DNA of 64,000 nt from Arcobacter iocasae (GTDB taxonomy: Bacteria > Campylobacterota > Campylobacteria > Campylobacterales > Arcobacteraceae). The translations under genes were made by a program, and so were the position numbers. Shown here piece by piece: positions 16,749-26,606 of this stretch. The notes below the pieces were generated by a model that saw nothing but the letters and a program-made list of their open reading frames with translations, was not told the origin of the DNA and did no database searches. Numbering within the stretch: the stretch's first letter is position 1; every line of letters starts with the position of its first letter. The stretch covers positions 3,038,001 through 3,102,000 of the forward strand of contig NZ_CP090177.1 of assembly GCF_042214795.1 (NCBI RefSeq). The letters are read 5' to 3'.

Positions 16749-17381
16749 TTATTGAAATGTTTTTGCAAGTTCAATACATGCTTCAATTGACTGAGTAGGA
16801 GAAGTTTTATATTTTATATTTTTAGGCATATATTTTGCAGTTGTATTTCCTATTACCACAGCTTTATAAGTCTCATCCCAAGCTATTTTGTCAAAAAAAC
16901 ACTTCACACAAGAAGGGGAAGTGAAAATTATAATTGATTTTAAAGCAGGAACTTTTAAATCTTTTTTATTGCAAATAGTTTTATAAACTACTAGTTCTTC
17001 TACATTTATTTTATTATCTTTCAAAATGTTAAATAATTTTGAAACACTCTTTTCACCTTTTACATATAAAACTTTTTTATTTTTTAATAAAGGAATTAAT
17101 TCATAAGCAAAGTTATCTCCATGGGAAGAAACACCTGTAAAAACCACATTTGAGTTATATTTTTTCAAAATATTAGAAGTCTTTTTAGCAATGGCATATG
17201 AATCTAAAGTAGTCCAAGGTAAAGAGGCTTTATCAAGGGCATAAATCGCATTTTTTGATGTAAAAATCAAAGAATCATATTCTTTCAAATTTATATTTAT
17301 ATCTAAATACTCTATATCAAATACCGGAAAATTTTCTACCCCTTCATATTTTGCATTTGAAAGTAAAATTATATTATTCAT
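16749..17381 (-). CDS. hemD: Uroporphyrinogen-III synthase
   Basis: HemD cyclises hydroxymethylbilane to uroporphyrinogen III in heme synthesis. The 210-residue protein is divergent, as HemD proteins are. It shows the first-domain strand SLIFTSKNAIYAL, the second-domain motif IIIFTSPSCVKCFF, and the late AVVIGNTTAKYM strand, which are the family's characteristic (F)TSxN and IGxxTA elements. It overlaps the SulP transporter gene by 8 bases and is the last gene before the 6S RNA locus. It has no membrane segment or fused methyltransferase. Confidence 0.82.
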   Translation of the reverse strand: MNNIILLSNAKYEGVENFPVFDIEYLDININLKEYDSLIFTSKNAIYALDKASLPWTTLDSYAIAKKTSNILKKYNSNVVFTGVSSHGDNFAYELIPLLKNKKVLYVKGEKSVSKLFNILKDNKINVEELVVYKTICNKKDLKVPALKSIIIFTSPSCVKCFFDKIAWDETYKAVVIGNTTAKYMPKNIKYKTSPTQSIEACIELAKTFQ

Positions 17382-18957
17382 TTATTTGTAGGTTCTCTTT
17401 TTGAATTTTATTTATTGCAAAATCCATATTCTTATAAATATGGGTACTTTTAAATATCTCACTATCTTCAATCTTTACAAGTCTTCTTCTATCTCTTTCT
17501 TTTACGACTAAAGAAACATCAATATTATAATCTTTTAATAAGTTAATGATTTCTTCAATTGTAATAATTGCAGAAATATCTAAAAAGGGTATATCCCTAC
17601 AATCAATAATAATATATTTAGCTTTTAAAACTTTCTTTATTCTTCGTTCAAGTATCATAGCACTTCCAAAGAAAAAAGCTCCATCAATTCTTAATATTCT
17701 TATATCATTATTATCAATATCTATATCAAAAGGACTATCTTTGAACGATTTTATTGTTTGAATTCTTGTCTCTTTTGATATTTTATAAACAGCTGATATT
17801 GCTGCAAAAGTAATACCTGCACCAACTGCCATAATTAAATCAACAAATACAGTTAATAATAAAACGGTAATCATAATTAGTATGTCATTTTTATGCAAGA
17901 CTTTCATGATTCTAAAAAATCTATAATCAATAATATCAACACCAACTTTTATCAAGATTCCAGATAAAACAGCCAAAGGAACTTGTGAAGCATATTTAGC
18001 AAAAAAGACAACAGTAATTAAAAGCATAATAGAGTGAGTCATTCCAGAAATTCTGGTAACTCCTCCACTTTTTATATTAATTACAGTTCTCATCGTAGCC
18101 CCTGCTCCTGGAATTCCTCCAACAAAAGCACATAAAGAATTACCAATTCCCTGCCCTATTAACTCTTTATTTGGTCTATGTTTAGTTTTAGTCATAGAAT
18201 CTGCTACTAAGGATGTTAGTAAAGTATCAATTGTTCCTAATAAAGCTAAGGTAAGAGCATACATTAAAATATCTTTTAATTTTAAAATATCAAAATTAAA
18301 AGGTAAAACAAAATTAGGCAAAGATGTTGGGATTTCACCTATTACTTTAATGTCATATCCATAATAAATACTAAAAGATGTCATAACTATTAAAGCAATT
18401 AGGGCAGAAGGAATAATTTTTGTAATAACTTTAGGAGTTAAAAACATAATTATTAGTGTAAGATAAGCAATTATTAAAGAGTCATTATTCGCTAACTGAA
18501 AGGTATTTGGAATTTCTATTAAAGTTTGAATTACAGAACCATGACCATCAACTCCTAAAAAAGGATTGATTTGTAAAATGATGATAATAATACCAATTCC
18601 AGTCATAAATCCAGAAATAACAGGATAAGGAATAAATTTAATCCATTTCCCAATGCCAAAAATACCAAAAGAGATTTGAATTAATCCTGCTAAAAATATC
18701 ACCGTCATAACTGAAGCTAAATCATCTTTAAAAGCGATTATAGCAGCAGCTGTGATAACTGTCATAGGACCAGTTGGTCCTGATATTTGAGTTGGTGTTC
18801 CACCAAATAAAGCTGCAAAAAAACCAAGTATAATGGCTCCATAAATACCAGCTTCAGCCCCTGCTCCACTTGCAACTCCAAAAGCTAAAGCTAATGGCAA
18901 AGCTACAACTGCTGCAGTTACTCCCCCTAAAATATCATTTTTAATATTTTTAAACAA
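17374..18957 (-). CDS. SulP family anion transporter with STAS domain
   Basis: A 527-residue inner-membrane transporter of the SulP family, which moves sulfate, bicarbonate or C4-dicarboxylates. The N-terminal hallmark is DILGGVTAAVVALPLALAFG followed by GTPTQISGPTGPMTVI; about 12 hydrophobic segments follow. A cytoplasmic STAS domain occupies about residues 410-510 (YIIIDCRDIPFLDISAIITI). The substrate cannot be decided from sequence: bicarbonate uptake is common for such proteins in marine autotrophs, while sulfate export or uptake would fit a thiosulfate oxidiser. The gene lies 18 bases after der and overlaps hemD. Confidence 0.88.
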   Translation of the reverse strand: MFKNIKNDILGGVTAAVVALPLALAFGVASGAGAEAGIYGAIILGFFAALFGGTPTQISGPTGPMTVITAAAIIAFKDDLASVMTVIFLAGLIQISFGIFGIGKWIKFIPYPVISGFMTGIGIIIIILQINPFLGVDGHGSVIQTLIEIPNTFQLANNDSLIIAYLTLIIMFLTPKVITKIIPSALIALIVMTSFSIYYGYDIKVIGEIPTSLPNFVLPFNFDILKLKDILMYALTLALLGTIDTLLTSLVADSMTKTKHRPNKELIGQGIGNSLCAFVGGIPGAGATMRTVINIKSGGVTRISGMTHSIMLLITVVFFAKYASQVPLAVLSGILIKVGVDIIDYRFFRIMKVLHKNDILIMITVLLLTVFVDLIMAVGAGITFAAISAVYKISKETRIQTIKSFKDSPFDIDIDNNDIRILRIDGAFFFGSAMILERRIKKVLKAKYIIIDCRDIPFLDISAIITIEEIINLLKDYNIDVSLVVKERDRRRLVKIEDSEIFKSTHIYKNMDFAINKIQKENLQINE

Positions 18958-18975
18958 AAACTTACCCTTTGTTTA

Positions 18976-20418
18976 TTAATTTGTCTCTTCGTCCTCTTCT
19001 CTTTGACCTTTTTTACGAGTTAAAATATGAATAGGTGTCCCTTCAAAGTTTAGTTGTTCTCTTAAGATATTTATTAAATATCTTTTATATGAGAAATGCA
19101 GTAAATTTGGTTTGTTCATAATAAGTGCAATTCTTGGAGGTTTAGTCTCAAATTGTGTTGTATAATATATTCTTAAATATGCACCATTTGGACTTGGAAG
19201 TGCATGTCTGATTAGTGCATGTTCTATTATTCTATTTAGTTCAGATGTAGAAATTCTTTGACTATAATTTTCAAAAATTTCAATTAATTTATCTTTTAGC
19301 TTATCAATACTTCTACCAGTTTTTGCAGATACTGCAATTATTGGAGCATAATATAAAAATTTAAATTTGCTTCTAATAGTTTCTTGTATTTTTTGGAATG
19401 TATCCATATTCTCATCCCATTTATTTAAAACAATTATTGTTCCTAATCCATACTCATCAACTAATCCAGCAATTTTTTCATCTAAATCAACTAATTCAGA
19501 AGAAGCATCTAAAACAACTAAAGCTAAATTTGCTTTTTCAAGCATCTCTTTAGTTCTCATTAAAGCAAATTTTTCAATTCCTTCAATACTTCCTCTTCTT
19601 CTTAAACCTGCTGTATCAACAAAAGTAATATTTTTATCTTTATATTCAAAAGATTCATCAACAGGATCAATTGTAGTTCCTGCTATTGGAGAAACTACTG
19701 ATCTTTCTTGTCCAATCAAAGCATTAAGAATAGATGATTTACCAACATTAACTCTACCAATAATAGCTACTTTAATATTATTATCATCTACTTCTTCTTC
19801 AACTATTTCATCTTCTAAAGGATATTCTCCTTCAGCATATTCAGCATCATTTTCATCTAAGATTTCTCTATTTATAATAACTTCACTCTCTGGTAATTCA
19901 GGTAATACATTATAAACCCAATCAAATAAATCTTTTGTACCTCTATTATGAGAAACAGATATTCCAAAAAGATTTTCATCTTTAATACCAAATTCAAAGA
20001 ACTCCCAAAGTCTCTCTTTTTCTTTATCATTATCGATTTTATTTACAACTAAAGCTAATTTTTTTCCTAAAGCTTGAAGCTCATAAAATAATTCTTTATC
20101 TTTTTCATCTGGAAGCTTTTTACCATCTACCATAAAAAGTATTATATCAGCCTCTTTTGCAGTCTCTACAGCTTTTCTTTTTACTGTTGAAAAGATTGCA
20201 TCATTTGTTTCATCAATACCACCTGTATCTAACATCAATGCTTTTTTATCAAATATCTCTACTTCATGTTTTCTAATATCTCTTGTTGTTCCTGCTTGAT
20301 CTGATACTATTGCTATTCTTTGTTTTGCTATTCTATTAAATAGTGAACTTTTACCAACATTTGGTTGTCCCACTAGTGCTATTTTTTTTAATTCATCTCT
20401 ACTATTAATTACTTGCAT
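18976..20418 (-). CDS. der: Ribosome biogenesis GTPase Der (EngA)
   Basis: Der is an essential double GTPase acting in 50S subunit maturation. The 480-residue protein has two G domains in tandem: the first with GQPNVGKSSLFNRI, DTGGID and NKID, the second with GRVNVGKSSILNAL, DTAGLRRRG and NKWDEN. A C-terminal KH-like domain (residues about 385-470) contains the conserved GAYLRIYYTTQFETKPP. The acidic linker between the G domains (EDEIVEEEVDDNN) is long. The start follows a strong terminator of hpf, so der probably begins a new unit with the SulP and hemD genes. Confidence 0.97.
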   Translation of the reverse strand: MQVINSRDELKKIALVGQPNVGKSSLFNRIAKQRIAIVSDQAGTTRDIRKHEVEIFDKKALMLDTGGIDETNDAIFSTVKRKAVETAKEADIILFMVDGKKLPDEKDKELFYELQALGKKLALVVNKIDNDKEKERLWEFFEFGIKDENLFGISVSHNRGTKDLFDWVYNVLPELPESEVIINREILDENDAEYAEGEYPLEDEIVEEEVDDNNIKVAIIGRVNVGKSSILNALIGQERSVVSPIAGTTIDPVDESFEYKDKNITFVDTAGLRRRGSIEGIEKFALMRTKEMLEKANLALVVLDASSELVDLDEKIAGLVDEYGLGTIIVLNKWDENMDTFQKIQETIRSKFKFLYYAPIIAVSAKTGRSIDKLKDKLIEIFENYSQRISTSELNRIIEHALIRHALPSPNGAYLRIYYTTQFETKPPRIALIMNKPNLLHFSYKRYLINILREQLNFEGTPIHILTRKKGQREEDEETN

Positions 20419-20452
20419 CTATTTCCTAATTTTTTCAATTTCGTATTATAAC

Positions 20453-20492
20453 AAAAAAAAGGGCGTTAGCCTCAAGACTAACACCCTTTTTT
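20453..20492 (-). terminator. Intrinsic terminator of hpf
   Basis: A 9-bp stem, GGGTGTTAG pairing with CTAACGCCC on the - strand, has an 8-base loop and is followed by eight T residues. One pair is G-U on the - strand but would be a C-A mismatch on the + strand, so the signal is directional and terminates hpf before der. Confidence 0.85.
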
Positions 20493-20511
20493 AATAATTC
20501 GTTAAAAAATT

Positions 20512-21054
20512 TTAGTATAAACCAAATTTTCCTTCGTCACTTGTTTTATATAATACTCTCATATTATCATCTTTGTCATAGAAAACTTTAAATGCAGAAC
20601 CAGAAGATTTTAAGTCAATTAATGCTTCTTCAATATCAATTGGTTTGTATGAAGTCAATCTAACTGGAATTATTTCAGCTTCAAGTCTATCTAATTCATT
20701 TGCAATTGCATCTTCAATTTCTGTAGAAACAACTTCTGAAAGTTTAGTAGCTTTGTGAGTACTTACTTTATCATGGTGTCTTCTTAATACTTTTGAAACT
20801 CTATCAACTGCAATGTCAACCGCAGAATATAAATCTTTATCTTTTTGTTTTACAACAATTGTATCTAAATGTGCTACATTGATTGTAAATTCGAAAACGA
20901 ATACAGGTTTACTATTTCTCTCTTCTTTATCAATAATAGAATTAACTGAAATAATATCTAAGTTATACTTTTTAAAAATTTCTACTGAACTATTTACATA
21001 GTCTTTTATCGCATCTGTTAATTCTATGTGTCTTCCTACAATACTTGTATTCAT
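20512..21054 (-). CDS. hpf: Long-form ribosome hibernation promoting factor
   Basis: A 180-residue protein that binds the 30S decoding site and, through its C-terminal domain, dimerises 70S ribosomes into inactive 100S particles. The N-terminal sigma-54 modulation domain begins SIVGRHIELTDAIKDYV and includes VEFTINVAHLDTIV. The C-terminal domain (residues about 120-180) has the conserved RLTSYKPIDIEEALIDL and FKVFYDKDDNMRVLY. I choose the ATG at 21054 because it has GGAG seven bases upstream and gives the canonical N terminus. It is monocistronic, with a strong terminator downstream. Confidence 0.93.
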   Translation of the reverse strand: MNTSIVGRHIELTDAIKDYVNSSVEIFKKYNLDIISVNSIIDKEERNSKPVFVFEFTINVAHLDTIVVKQKDKDLYSAVDIAVDRVSKVLRRHHDKVSTHKATKLSEVVSTEIEDAIANELDRLEAEIIPVRLTSYKPIDIEEALIDLKSSGSAFKVFYDKDDNMRVLYKTSDEGKFGLY

Positions 21055-21138
21055 AACATACTCCTTAGTCTTAATATAATTAATATAATAACACAATGAT
21101 TATTAAAATAATAATAAATTTCAATTATTATTTAATAA

Positions 21139-23346
21139 TTAAAGTAATATCTCTCGATTCCCTTTTGCATTAACTTCTGATAAGACACCTGTCATTTCAA
21201 GTTGTTCTACAATTGTAGCCGCTCTGTTGTAACCGATTCTTAGTTTTCTTTGTATATATGATATAGAAGTCTTTTTATCAGTTAATACAACTTGTTTAGC
21301 ATCTTCATAAAGTTCATCTAAAGATGACATATCACCGCTTGAAATTGCAGTTCCATTACCATCTTTATCTTTGACAAAATTCATATCATATTCAACTTCT
21401 CTTTGTGATTTTAAGAAGTCAACAACTTTTTCTATTTCATCTTCTTTTGACCATGGAGCATGAAGTCTTACAAGTCCTGAACTTCCAGGAGGTGTAAATA
21501 ACATATCTCCTCGTCCTAGTAAAGACTCTGCACCCATTGCATCAAGTATGATTTTAGAATCTACTTTTTGCCCTACTTTGTATGAAATCCTACTTGGTAA
21601 GTTCGCTTTAATCAATCCTGTAACAACATCAACTGATGGTCTTTGGGTTGCAACAATCAAGTGAATCCCACTAGCTCTTGCCATTTGTGCAAGTCTTGCA
21701 ATAGAAAGCTCAACATCTTTTCCACTTGTCATCATAAGGTCAGCTAACTCATCAATAATAACTACAATATATGGTAAAGGATCAAATGTTTCTTTTTTTG
21801 ATTTTTCATTATAGTTTTCGATATTTTTAGTTTTTGTTTGAGACATTAATGTATATCGTCTTTCCATTTCTAAAACCATATTAGACAAAGCGGTAATTGC
21901 CTCTTTAGGTTTTGTTATAACAGGAGTTAATAAATGAGGAATATCATTATAAATAGAAAACTCTAACATCTTTGGATCTATCATTATAAGTTTTAAATTA
22001 TCAGGTGAATTTTTATACAAAAGTGAAAGAATCATTGCATTTAATCCAACTGATTTCCCAGAACCTGTAGTTCCCGCAATTAGTAAATGAGGAAGTTTCT
22101 TTAAATCTGTAATAAATGGTTTACCAACTATATCTTTCCCTAGAATCATAGTTAAAGGAGAAGTTGCTTTATTAAATATTTCGCTATCAAGTAACTCTTT
22201 TAAATAAATCACATGCATGTTTTCATTTGGAACTTCTATACCAATTACATCTTTACCAGGAATAGGAGCTTGAATTCTTATAGTTTCAGCTTTAAGAGCC
22301 ATTGCTAAATCATCTTGAAGATTTAATACTTTTGATACTTTTACATGGGGTGCAGGTTTAAACTCAAAAGTTGTAACAACAGGCCCTGTGTAAGTTCTAA
22401 CTACATCACCCTCAATTTTGAACATCAAAAGTTTTTCTAATAAATCAGCAATTTTTCTATCAATTATCTCTTCATTTACTTTAGAAGTTGCTATTTTAGG
22501 AGGAGTTTGAAAGAAGTTACTACTTGGTAGTTTAAAATCTTTTGGTTTTTCTGATTCTCCAACTTCTATTTCATCTTGTAATTTTTTATTCTCTTCTAAT
22601 TCATCAACCATAATAGAGTGTTTTTCTTCAATATTTTCACTAACTTGTGTCTCTACTATATTTTCAGTATTATCATTCTTAGATTTTTTATCTTCTTTTT
22701 TATCTTCTTCGATAATTAAAATTTCAGCCGTGTCACCTACTTCTTTAACTGTTACTTTTTCTCTTCTTTTTTCTCTTCTTGAGTCATTATTTTTGGGTTG
22801 AAATAAAACTACATCTTTTTTTATGTTTGAAGCTATTTTTTGTACATTGACTGTTTTAATCTCTTTTCCATCTACAAATATTAAAAATGTAATCAAAAAG
22901 CCTATTAAGACTAATAACCATAGCCCAGCAAAACCAATATAAGGGAATAATGAATCAATAATCCCATCTCCAATCAAGCCTGAGAGTCTATCTGCTTTTG
23001 TAAAAACTAAAGATTGAAAAATAAGTGCAGATAAAAGAAAAATAAATATTCCAAAGTACTTCAAATACTCTTTTTTTTCTTCATGCTTAAAATTGATTTT
23101 ATAAATAGGATATATAATCAAAAAAAGATAAACATAAGATAAATAACCAAAATATAAATGAGAATATGAAGCAAAAACAGAGCCTACTTTTCCAACAGTA
23201 ACCTTATCAGATACAATTGTTGCATACTCAAAATATACTATTAAAAATAGTGATATTAAAGATAATATTTTTTTAACTATTTGAGACCCTTTATTATAAT
23301 AATTTAGAAATTCTAGCTTGTAATTTAAGCCAAGTTTTGTGTTCAA
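21139..23346 (-). CDS. ftsK: DNA translocase FtsK (start uncertain)
   Basis: FtsK pumps chromosomal DNA through the division septum and activates Xer recombination at dif. The protein is about 715-735 residues, with four N-terminal membrane segments (about residues 25-165), a charged linker, and the RecA-like motor with Walker A GTTGSGKSVGLNAM, Walker B YIVVIIDELADLM and TQRPSVDVVTG. The C-terminal gamma winged helix is KTSISYIQRKLRIGYNRAATIVEQLE. The only usual start in frame is TTG at 23346, inside lpxD with no ribosome site. An AAAGGG six bases before an ATA at 23280 suggests that real initiation may be at that noncanonical codon just after the lpxD stop. Confidence 0.94.
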   Translation of the reverse strand: MNTKLGLNYKLEFLNYYNKGSQIVKKILSLISLFLIVYFEYATIVSDKVTVGKVGSVFASYSHLYFGYLSYVYLFLIIYPIYKINFKHEEKKEYLKYFGIFIFLLSALIFQSLVFTKADRLSGLIGDGIIDSLFPYIGFAGLWLLVLIGFLITFLIFVDGKEIKTVNVQKIASNIKKDVVLFQPKNNDSRREKRREKVTVKEVGDTAEILIIEEDKKEDKKSKNDNTENIVETQVSENIEEKHSIMVDELEENKKLQDEIEVGESEKPKDFKLPSSNFFQTPPKIATSKVNEEIIDRKIADLLEKLLMFKIEGDVVRTYTGPVVTTFEFKPAPHVKVSKVLNLQDDLAMALKAETIRIQAPIPGKDVIGIEVPNENMHVIYLKELLDSEIFNKATSPLTMILGKDIVGKPFITDLKKLPHLLIAGTTGSGKSVGLNAMILSLLYKNSPDNLKLIMIDPKMLEFSIYNDIPHLLTPVITKPKEAITALSNMVLEMERRYTLMSQTKTKNIENYNEKSKKETFDPLPYIVVIIDELADLMMTSGKDVELSIARLAQMARASGIHLIVATQRPSVDVVTGLIKANLPSRISYKVGQKVDSKIILDAMGAESLLGRGDMLFTPPGSSGLVRLHAPWSKEDEIEKVVDFLKSQREVEYDMNFVKDKDGNGTAISSGDMSSLDELYEDAKQVVLTDKKTSISYIQRKLRIGYNRAATIVEQLEMTGVLSEVNAKGNREILL

Positions 23347-24235
23347 ACAAAGGGAATCCTGCCCATTGCTTTTTTGGTTCTTTTATACTTTTTGTAACTC
23401 CACCACGAGCAGCAATTGTTGTAAATGGTGCAATTTCCAAGTGTCCTGCAGTTGCACTTTGTCCACCCATGATAACATATTCATTTAAGGTAGTTGTTCC
23501 TGATAATCCAACTTGGCCAGTCAATATACACCCAACTCCCAATTTACAATTATGAGCAATATGCACTAAATTATCTAGTCTTACACCATCACTTATAATT
23601 GTTGATTTGAAAGCAGCTCTATCAATAGAAGTATTTGCCCCTATTTCAACATCATTTCCAATTTCAACATTTCCATTTTGGTAAATTTTTATATATTTAC
23701 CTTTACTTTGAGCAAAACCAAAACCATCACTACCTATTACCGTTCCTGAGTGAATTATACAATCATTTCCTATATTGCAATCCCTATAAATAGTAACATT
23801 TGGATGAATAATAGTATTGTTTCCAATTTTTACATTATCACCAATATAAGCACCACTCATAATAATACATTTTGAACCAATAATTGAGTTTTTACCTAAA
23901 TAAACATTTGGCATAACTGTAGTATTTTCACCAACAATACAATCTTTTCCATCACTTTCTACAACTTTAGGTGCAAATAGTTTTGAAGCAAGAGCTAGTT
24001 TAACATAAGGCTCATCACACACAAGTGCAATAGTATTTTGAGGAACTCTTGAAATGAAATCTTTTTTAACAAAAACAGCTGCTGCTGTAGTTTTTTCTAA
24101 ATCATTTGCATATTTATTGTTTTCTAAAAATGTTAGTTCATCAGGAGTTGAGTCAAGTAAGGTGTTTAATCCACTTATTTCTATTTCACTATCGCATTTT
24201 ATATCTAATGCGATTGCTATATCTTTTAATTTCAA
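23294..24235 (-). CDS. lpxD: UDP-3-O-acylglucosamine N-acyltransferase LpxD
   Basis: LpxD adds the second acyl chain in lipid A synthesis. The 313-residue protein has the N-terminal uridine-binding domain (TLLDSTPDELTFLENNKYANDL) and a left-handed beta-helix with many hexapeptide repeats (IGDNVKIGNNTIIHPNVTIY). The catalytic His is in the segment LDNLVHIAHNCKLG. The C-terminal part (PKKQWAGFPLFEHKTWLKL) is also typical. It is transcribed after ilvH, separated by a terminator hairpin, and before ftsK. Confidence 0.95.
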   Translation of the reverse strand: MKLKDIAIALDIKCDSEIEISGLNTLLDSTPDELTFLENNKYANDLEKTTAAAVFVKKDFISRVPQNTIALVCDEPYVKLALASKLFAPKVVESDGKDCIVGENTTVMPNVYLGKNSIIGSKCIIMSGAYIGDNVKIGNNTIIHPNVTIYRDCNIGNDCIIHSGTVIGSDGFGFAQSKGKYIKIYQNGNVEIGNDVEIGANTSIDRAAFKSTIISDGVRLDNLVHIAHNCKLGVGCILTGQVGLSGTTTLNEYVIMGGQSATAGHLEIAPFTTIAARGGVTKSIKEPKKQWAGFPLFEHKTWLKLQARISKLL

Positions 24236-24252
24236 ATCATTATCCTTTATTC

Positions 24253-24280
24253 AAAAAACGATAAGAGAAAACTCTTATCG
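24253..24280 (-). terminator. Intrinsic terminator overlapping the ilvH stop codon
   Basis: A perfect 9-bp inverted repeat CGATAAGAG/CTCTTATCG with a four-base loop is followed on the - strand by six T residues. The ilvH stop codon lies inside the stem. It should end the ilvBH transcript before lpxD. Confidence 0.8.
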
Positions 24281-24772
24281 CTCCATTGCAACTACACCAC
24301 TTTTAACTATTTCAATTGGGTTGTAGTTTTTGATAACTTTTACAAAATTTGCAATTCTGCTTGGTTCATCTGTTGCTGAAATGATAATACAATCTTGAGT
24401 AACATTTTGAATTGAGCCATTATAAGCACGAGCAAGTACATCCACATCACTTAAGTTTTGATCAACTGGTATTTTCACAAGAACTGTCTCTTTTTCTACA
24501 ACATCAAAATGTTCATTTACTCTTAAAACAGGAATTAATTTATTCAATTGCTTAACAATTTGGTCAATCACCCTTCTATCACCTGTTGTTACAATTGTCA
24601 TTCTTGAGTATTCTGAATCACTAATTGGAGCTACTGTTAAAGAGTCAATATTATATCCTCGGGCTGAAAAAAGTCCTGCAATTCTAGATAAAACATTGTT
24701 TTCATTTAAAACAATTACAGAGATAACTTTTCTTGCATTTTCTGAATCATAGTAGTGATTAAAATTATTCAT
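24275..24772 (-). CDS. ilvH: Acetolactate synthase small (regulatory) subunit
   Basis: The regulatory subunit of acetohydroxyacid synthase, which confers feedback inhibition by valine. The 165-residue protein has an N-terminal ACT domain (KVISVIVLNENNVLSRIAGL, with ARGYNIDSLTVAP) and a C-terminal regulatory domain (LVKIPVDQNLSDVDVLARAY; ATDEPSRIANFVKVI). Its start overlaps the end of ilvB by eight bases, consistent with translational coupling in an ilvBH operon. Confidence 0.95.
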   Translation of the reverse strand: MNNFNHYYDSENARKVISVIVLNENNVLSRIAGLFSARGYNIDSLTVAPISDSEYSRMTIVTTGDRRVIDQIVKQLNKLIPVLRVNEHFDVVEKETVLVKIPVDQNLSDVDVLARAYNGSIQNVTQDCIIISATDEPSRIANFVKVIKNYNPIEIVKSGVVAMER

Positions 24773-26459
24773 TGTTATCTCCTAAAAGCATCATTTCATT
24801 TAACGCATGTCCATTTGGAACCATTGGTAAAACCTCTTCATTTCTATCAACTATAACTTCTATCATTGCAACTATTTTTTTCTCCATGGCATCTTTTAAT
24901 GCTTCATCGAACTCTTTTTTAGTAGTAACTCTATACCCTATTCCACCAAAAGCTTCAACTAGCTTTACAAAATCAGGTTGTGCACTCAGATCTGTTTCAG
25001 ATAATCTATTTTCATAAAACATTGTTTGCCATTGTCTTACCATTCCAAGATAGTTATTATTTAAAATAATATTAATAACTGGAAGCTTTTGCTCCACACA
25101 AGTCATAAGCTCTTGTATATTCATTAAAATAGAACCATCACCTGTAAAATTTATAGAAACTTTATCAGGTCTTGCTTTTGCAACACCCATTGCACCTGGT
25201 AATCCAAATCCCATAGTTCCTAGTCCACCTGAAGTATTCCATTGTCGAGGATAAGAAAATGGATAAAACTGTGCTGACCACATTTGATGTTGTCCAACAT
25301 CAGTTGAAATAATTGCATTATCTCCAACTAGTTCACCAACTCTTACTATTGGCCATTGTGGTTTAATTTTAACATCAGAGTCTTTAAATGCTAGAGGATG
25401 TTGAACTCTATAATCTCGTAATAATGCTACCCAATTAGTATAATCATTAAATTCAAACTCACCAATTGAATCAATCATCCCTTGAACAGTTACTTTTAAA
25501 TCTCCAACTATTGGAAAATTTGTATGTACTAGTTTAGCAATAGAAGCTGGATCAATATCCACATGAATAACTTTTGCTTTTTTTGCAAATTCATCAAGTC
25601 TTCCAGTAACCCTATCATCAAACCTAGCACCTAAAGAAATCAATAAGTCTGTTTCATGAGCTGCCATATTAGCTGCATATTCACCATGCATTCCTAACAT
25701 TCCAAGCAATAAAGGGTTTGTATGCCCCATAACTCCTCTTGCCATAAGTGTTTCAACAGCAGGAATATTTAGTTTCTCTGCTAATTCTCTTATTTCATAT
25801 GCACAATTTGATAAAATCGCTCCACCACCAATATAAAGCAATGGCTTTTTAGCTTTTGCAATAGCTTGCATTGCTCTTTTTAATTGCTTTTTATTATAAT
25901 TAACTGTTGGCTTATAAGTTGGTAAATTAACCTCTTCTGGATAGATATAATCTCCAACTTCTGCTGTAATATCTTTTGGAATATCAACATGAACTGGTCC
26001 TGGCCTTCCAGTACTAGCTATATGAAATGCTTCTTTAATAATTCTTGGTAAATCTTCAAGTTTATTAACTAAATAGTTATGTTTAGTACAAGGTCTAGAA
26101 ATTCCAACTGCATCAATTTCTTGAAAACCATCAGTACCGATAATTGTAGTTGGTACTTGCCCTGTAATTACAACCAAAGGAATAGAATCCATATAAGCAT
26201 CAGCTAATCCAGTAACTGCATTTGTAAATCCAGGTCCAGATGTAACTATAGAAACACCTACTTTTCCTGTTGCTTTTGCGTATCCTTCAGCTGCGTGAAT
26301 AGCTGCTTGTTCATGTCTAGTCAATATATGTTCAAAATGTGTTTGTTTATAAATTTCATCGTAGACATTCATAATAGCGCCACCAGGGTAACCGAATACA
26401 ACTTCTACCCCTTCATTTTTTAATGATTCTGTTACCATTTTTGCGCCTGTCATTTTCAT
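24765..26459 (-). CDS. ilvB: Acetolactate synthase large (catalytic) subunit
   Basis: The thiamine-diphosphate enzyme making acetolactate or acetohydroxybutyrate for valine, leucine and isoleucine. It shows the N-terminal VVFGYPGGAIMNVYDEIY and RHEQAAIHAAEGYA (TPP Glu), the middle FAD-linked domain (LLISLGARFDDRVTGR), and the C-terminal TPP/Mg motif FTGDGSILMNIQEL with NNNYLGMVRQWQ. I prefer the ATG at 26459 because GGAG lies nine bases upstream; an in-frame ATG at 26474 lacks a ribosome site. Length (564 residues) is normal. It is divergent from the flagellin-like gene. Confidence 0.96.
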   Translation of the reverse strand: MKMTGAKMVTESLKNEGVEVVFGYPGGAIMNVYDEIYKQTHFEHILTRHEQAAIHAAEGYAKATGKVGVSIVTSGPGFTNAVTGLADAYMDSIPLVVITGQVPTTIIGTDGFQEIDAVGISRPCTKHNYLVNKLEDLPRIIKEAFHIASTGRPGPVHVDIPKDITAEVGDYIYPEEVNLPTYKPTVNYNKKQLKRAMQAIAKAKKPLLYIGGGAILSNCAYEIRELAEKLNIPAVETLMARGVMGHTNPLLLGMLGMHGEYAANMAAHETDLLISLGARFDDRVTGRLDEFAKKAKVIHVDIDPASIAKLVHTNFPIVGDLKVTVQGMIDSIGEFEFNDYTNWVALLRDYRVQHPLAFKDSDVKIKPQWPIVRVGELVGDNAIISTDVGQHQMWSAQFYPFSYPRQWNTSGGLGTMGFGLPGAMGVAKARPDKVSINFTGDGSILMNIQELMTCVEQKLPVINIILNNNYLGMVRQWQTMFYENRLSETDLSAQPDFVKLVEAFGGIGYRVTTKKEFDEALKDAMEKKIVAMIEVIVDRNEEVLPMVPNGHALNEMMLLGDNNE

Positions 26460-26575
26460 TATACTTTTCTCCATTGTAAAATAGGTATTTATTCTACAAA
26501 AATTTAGTTTAATACATCTTTAAAGCGCACTTTCTAGCACTTTTGTGTTTAATGGCAAATTTATTATTTTTCTAA

Positions 26576-26581
26576 TATAAT
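26576..26581 (+). promoter_or_regulatory. Putative -10 box of the flagellin-like gene
   Basis: TATAAT lies 25 bases before the start codon. I find no clear sigma-28 or sigma-54 promoter here, which is notable for a flagellin-like gene. Confidence 0.4.
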
Positions 26582-26606
26582 CTGTGATAATTTAAGGAGT
26601 TCCAAA

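Noticed and set aside
19367..19915. 182-residue open frame antisense to der
   Set aside because: It lies wholly within the conserved Der GTPase gene and its Ser/Thr/Leu-rich composition is typical of a complementary-strand shadow.
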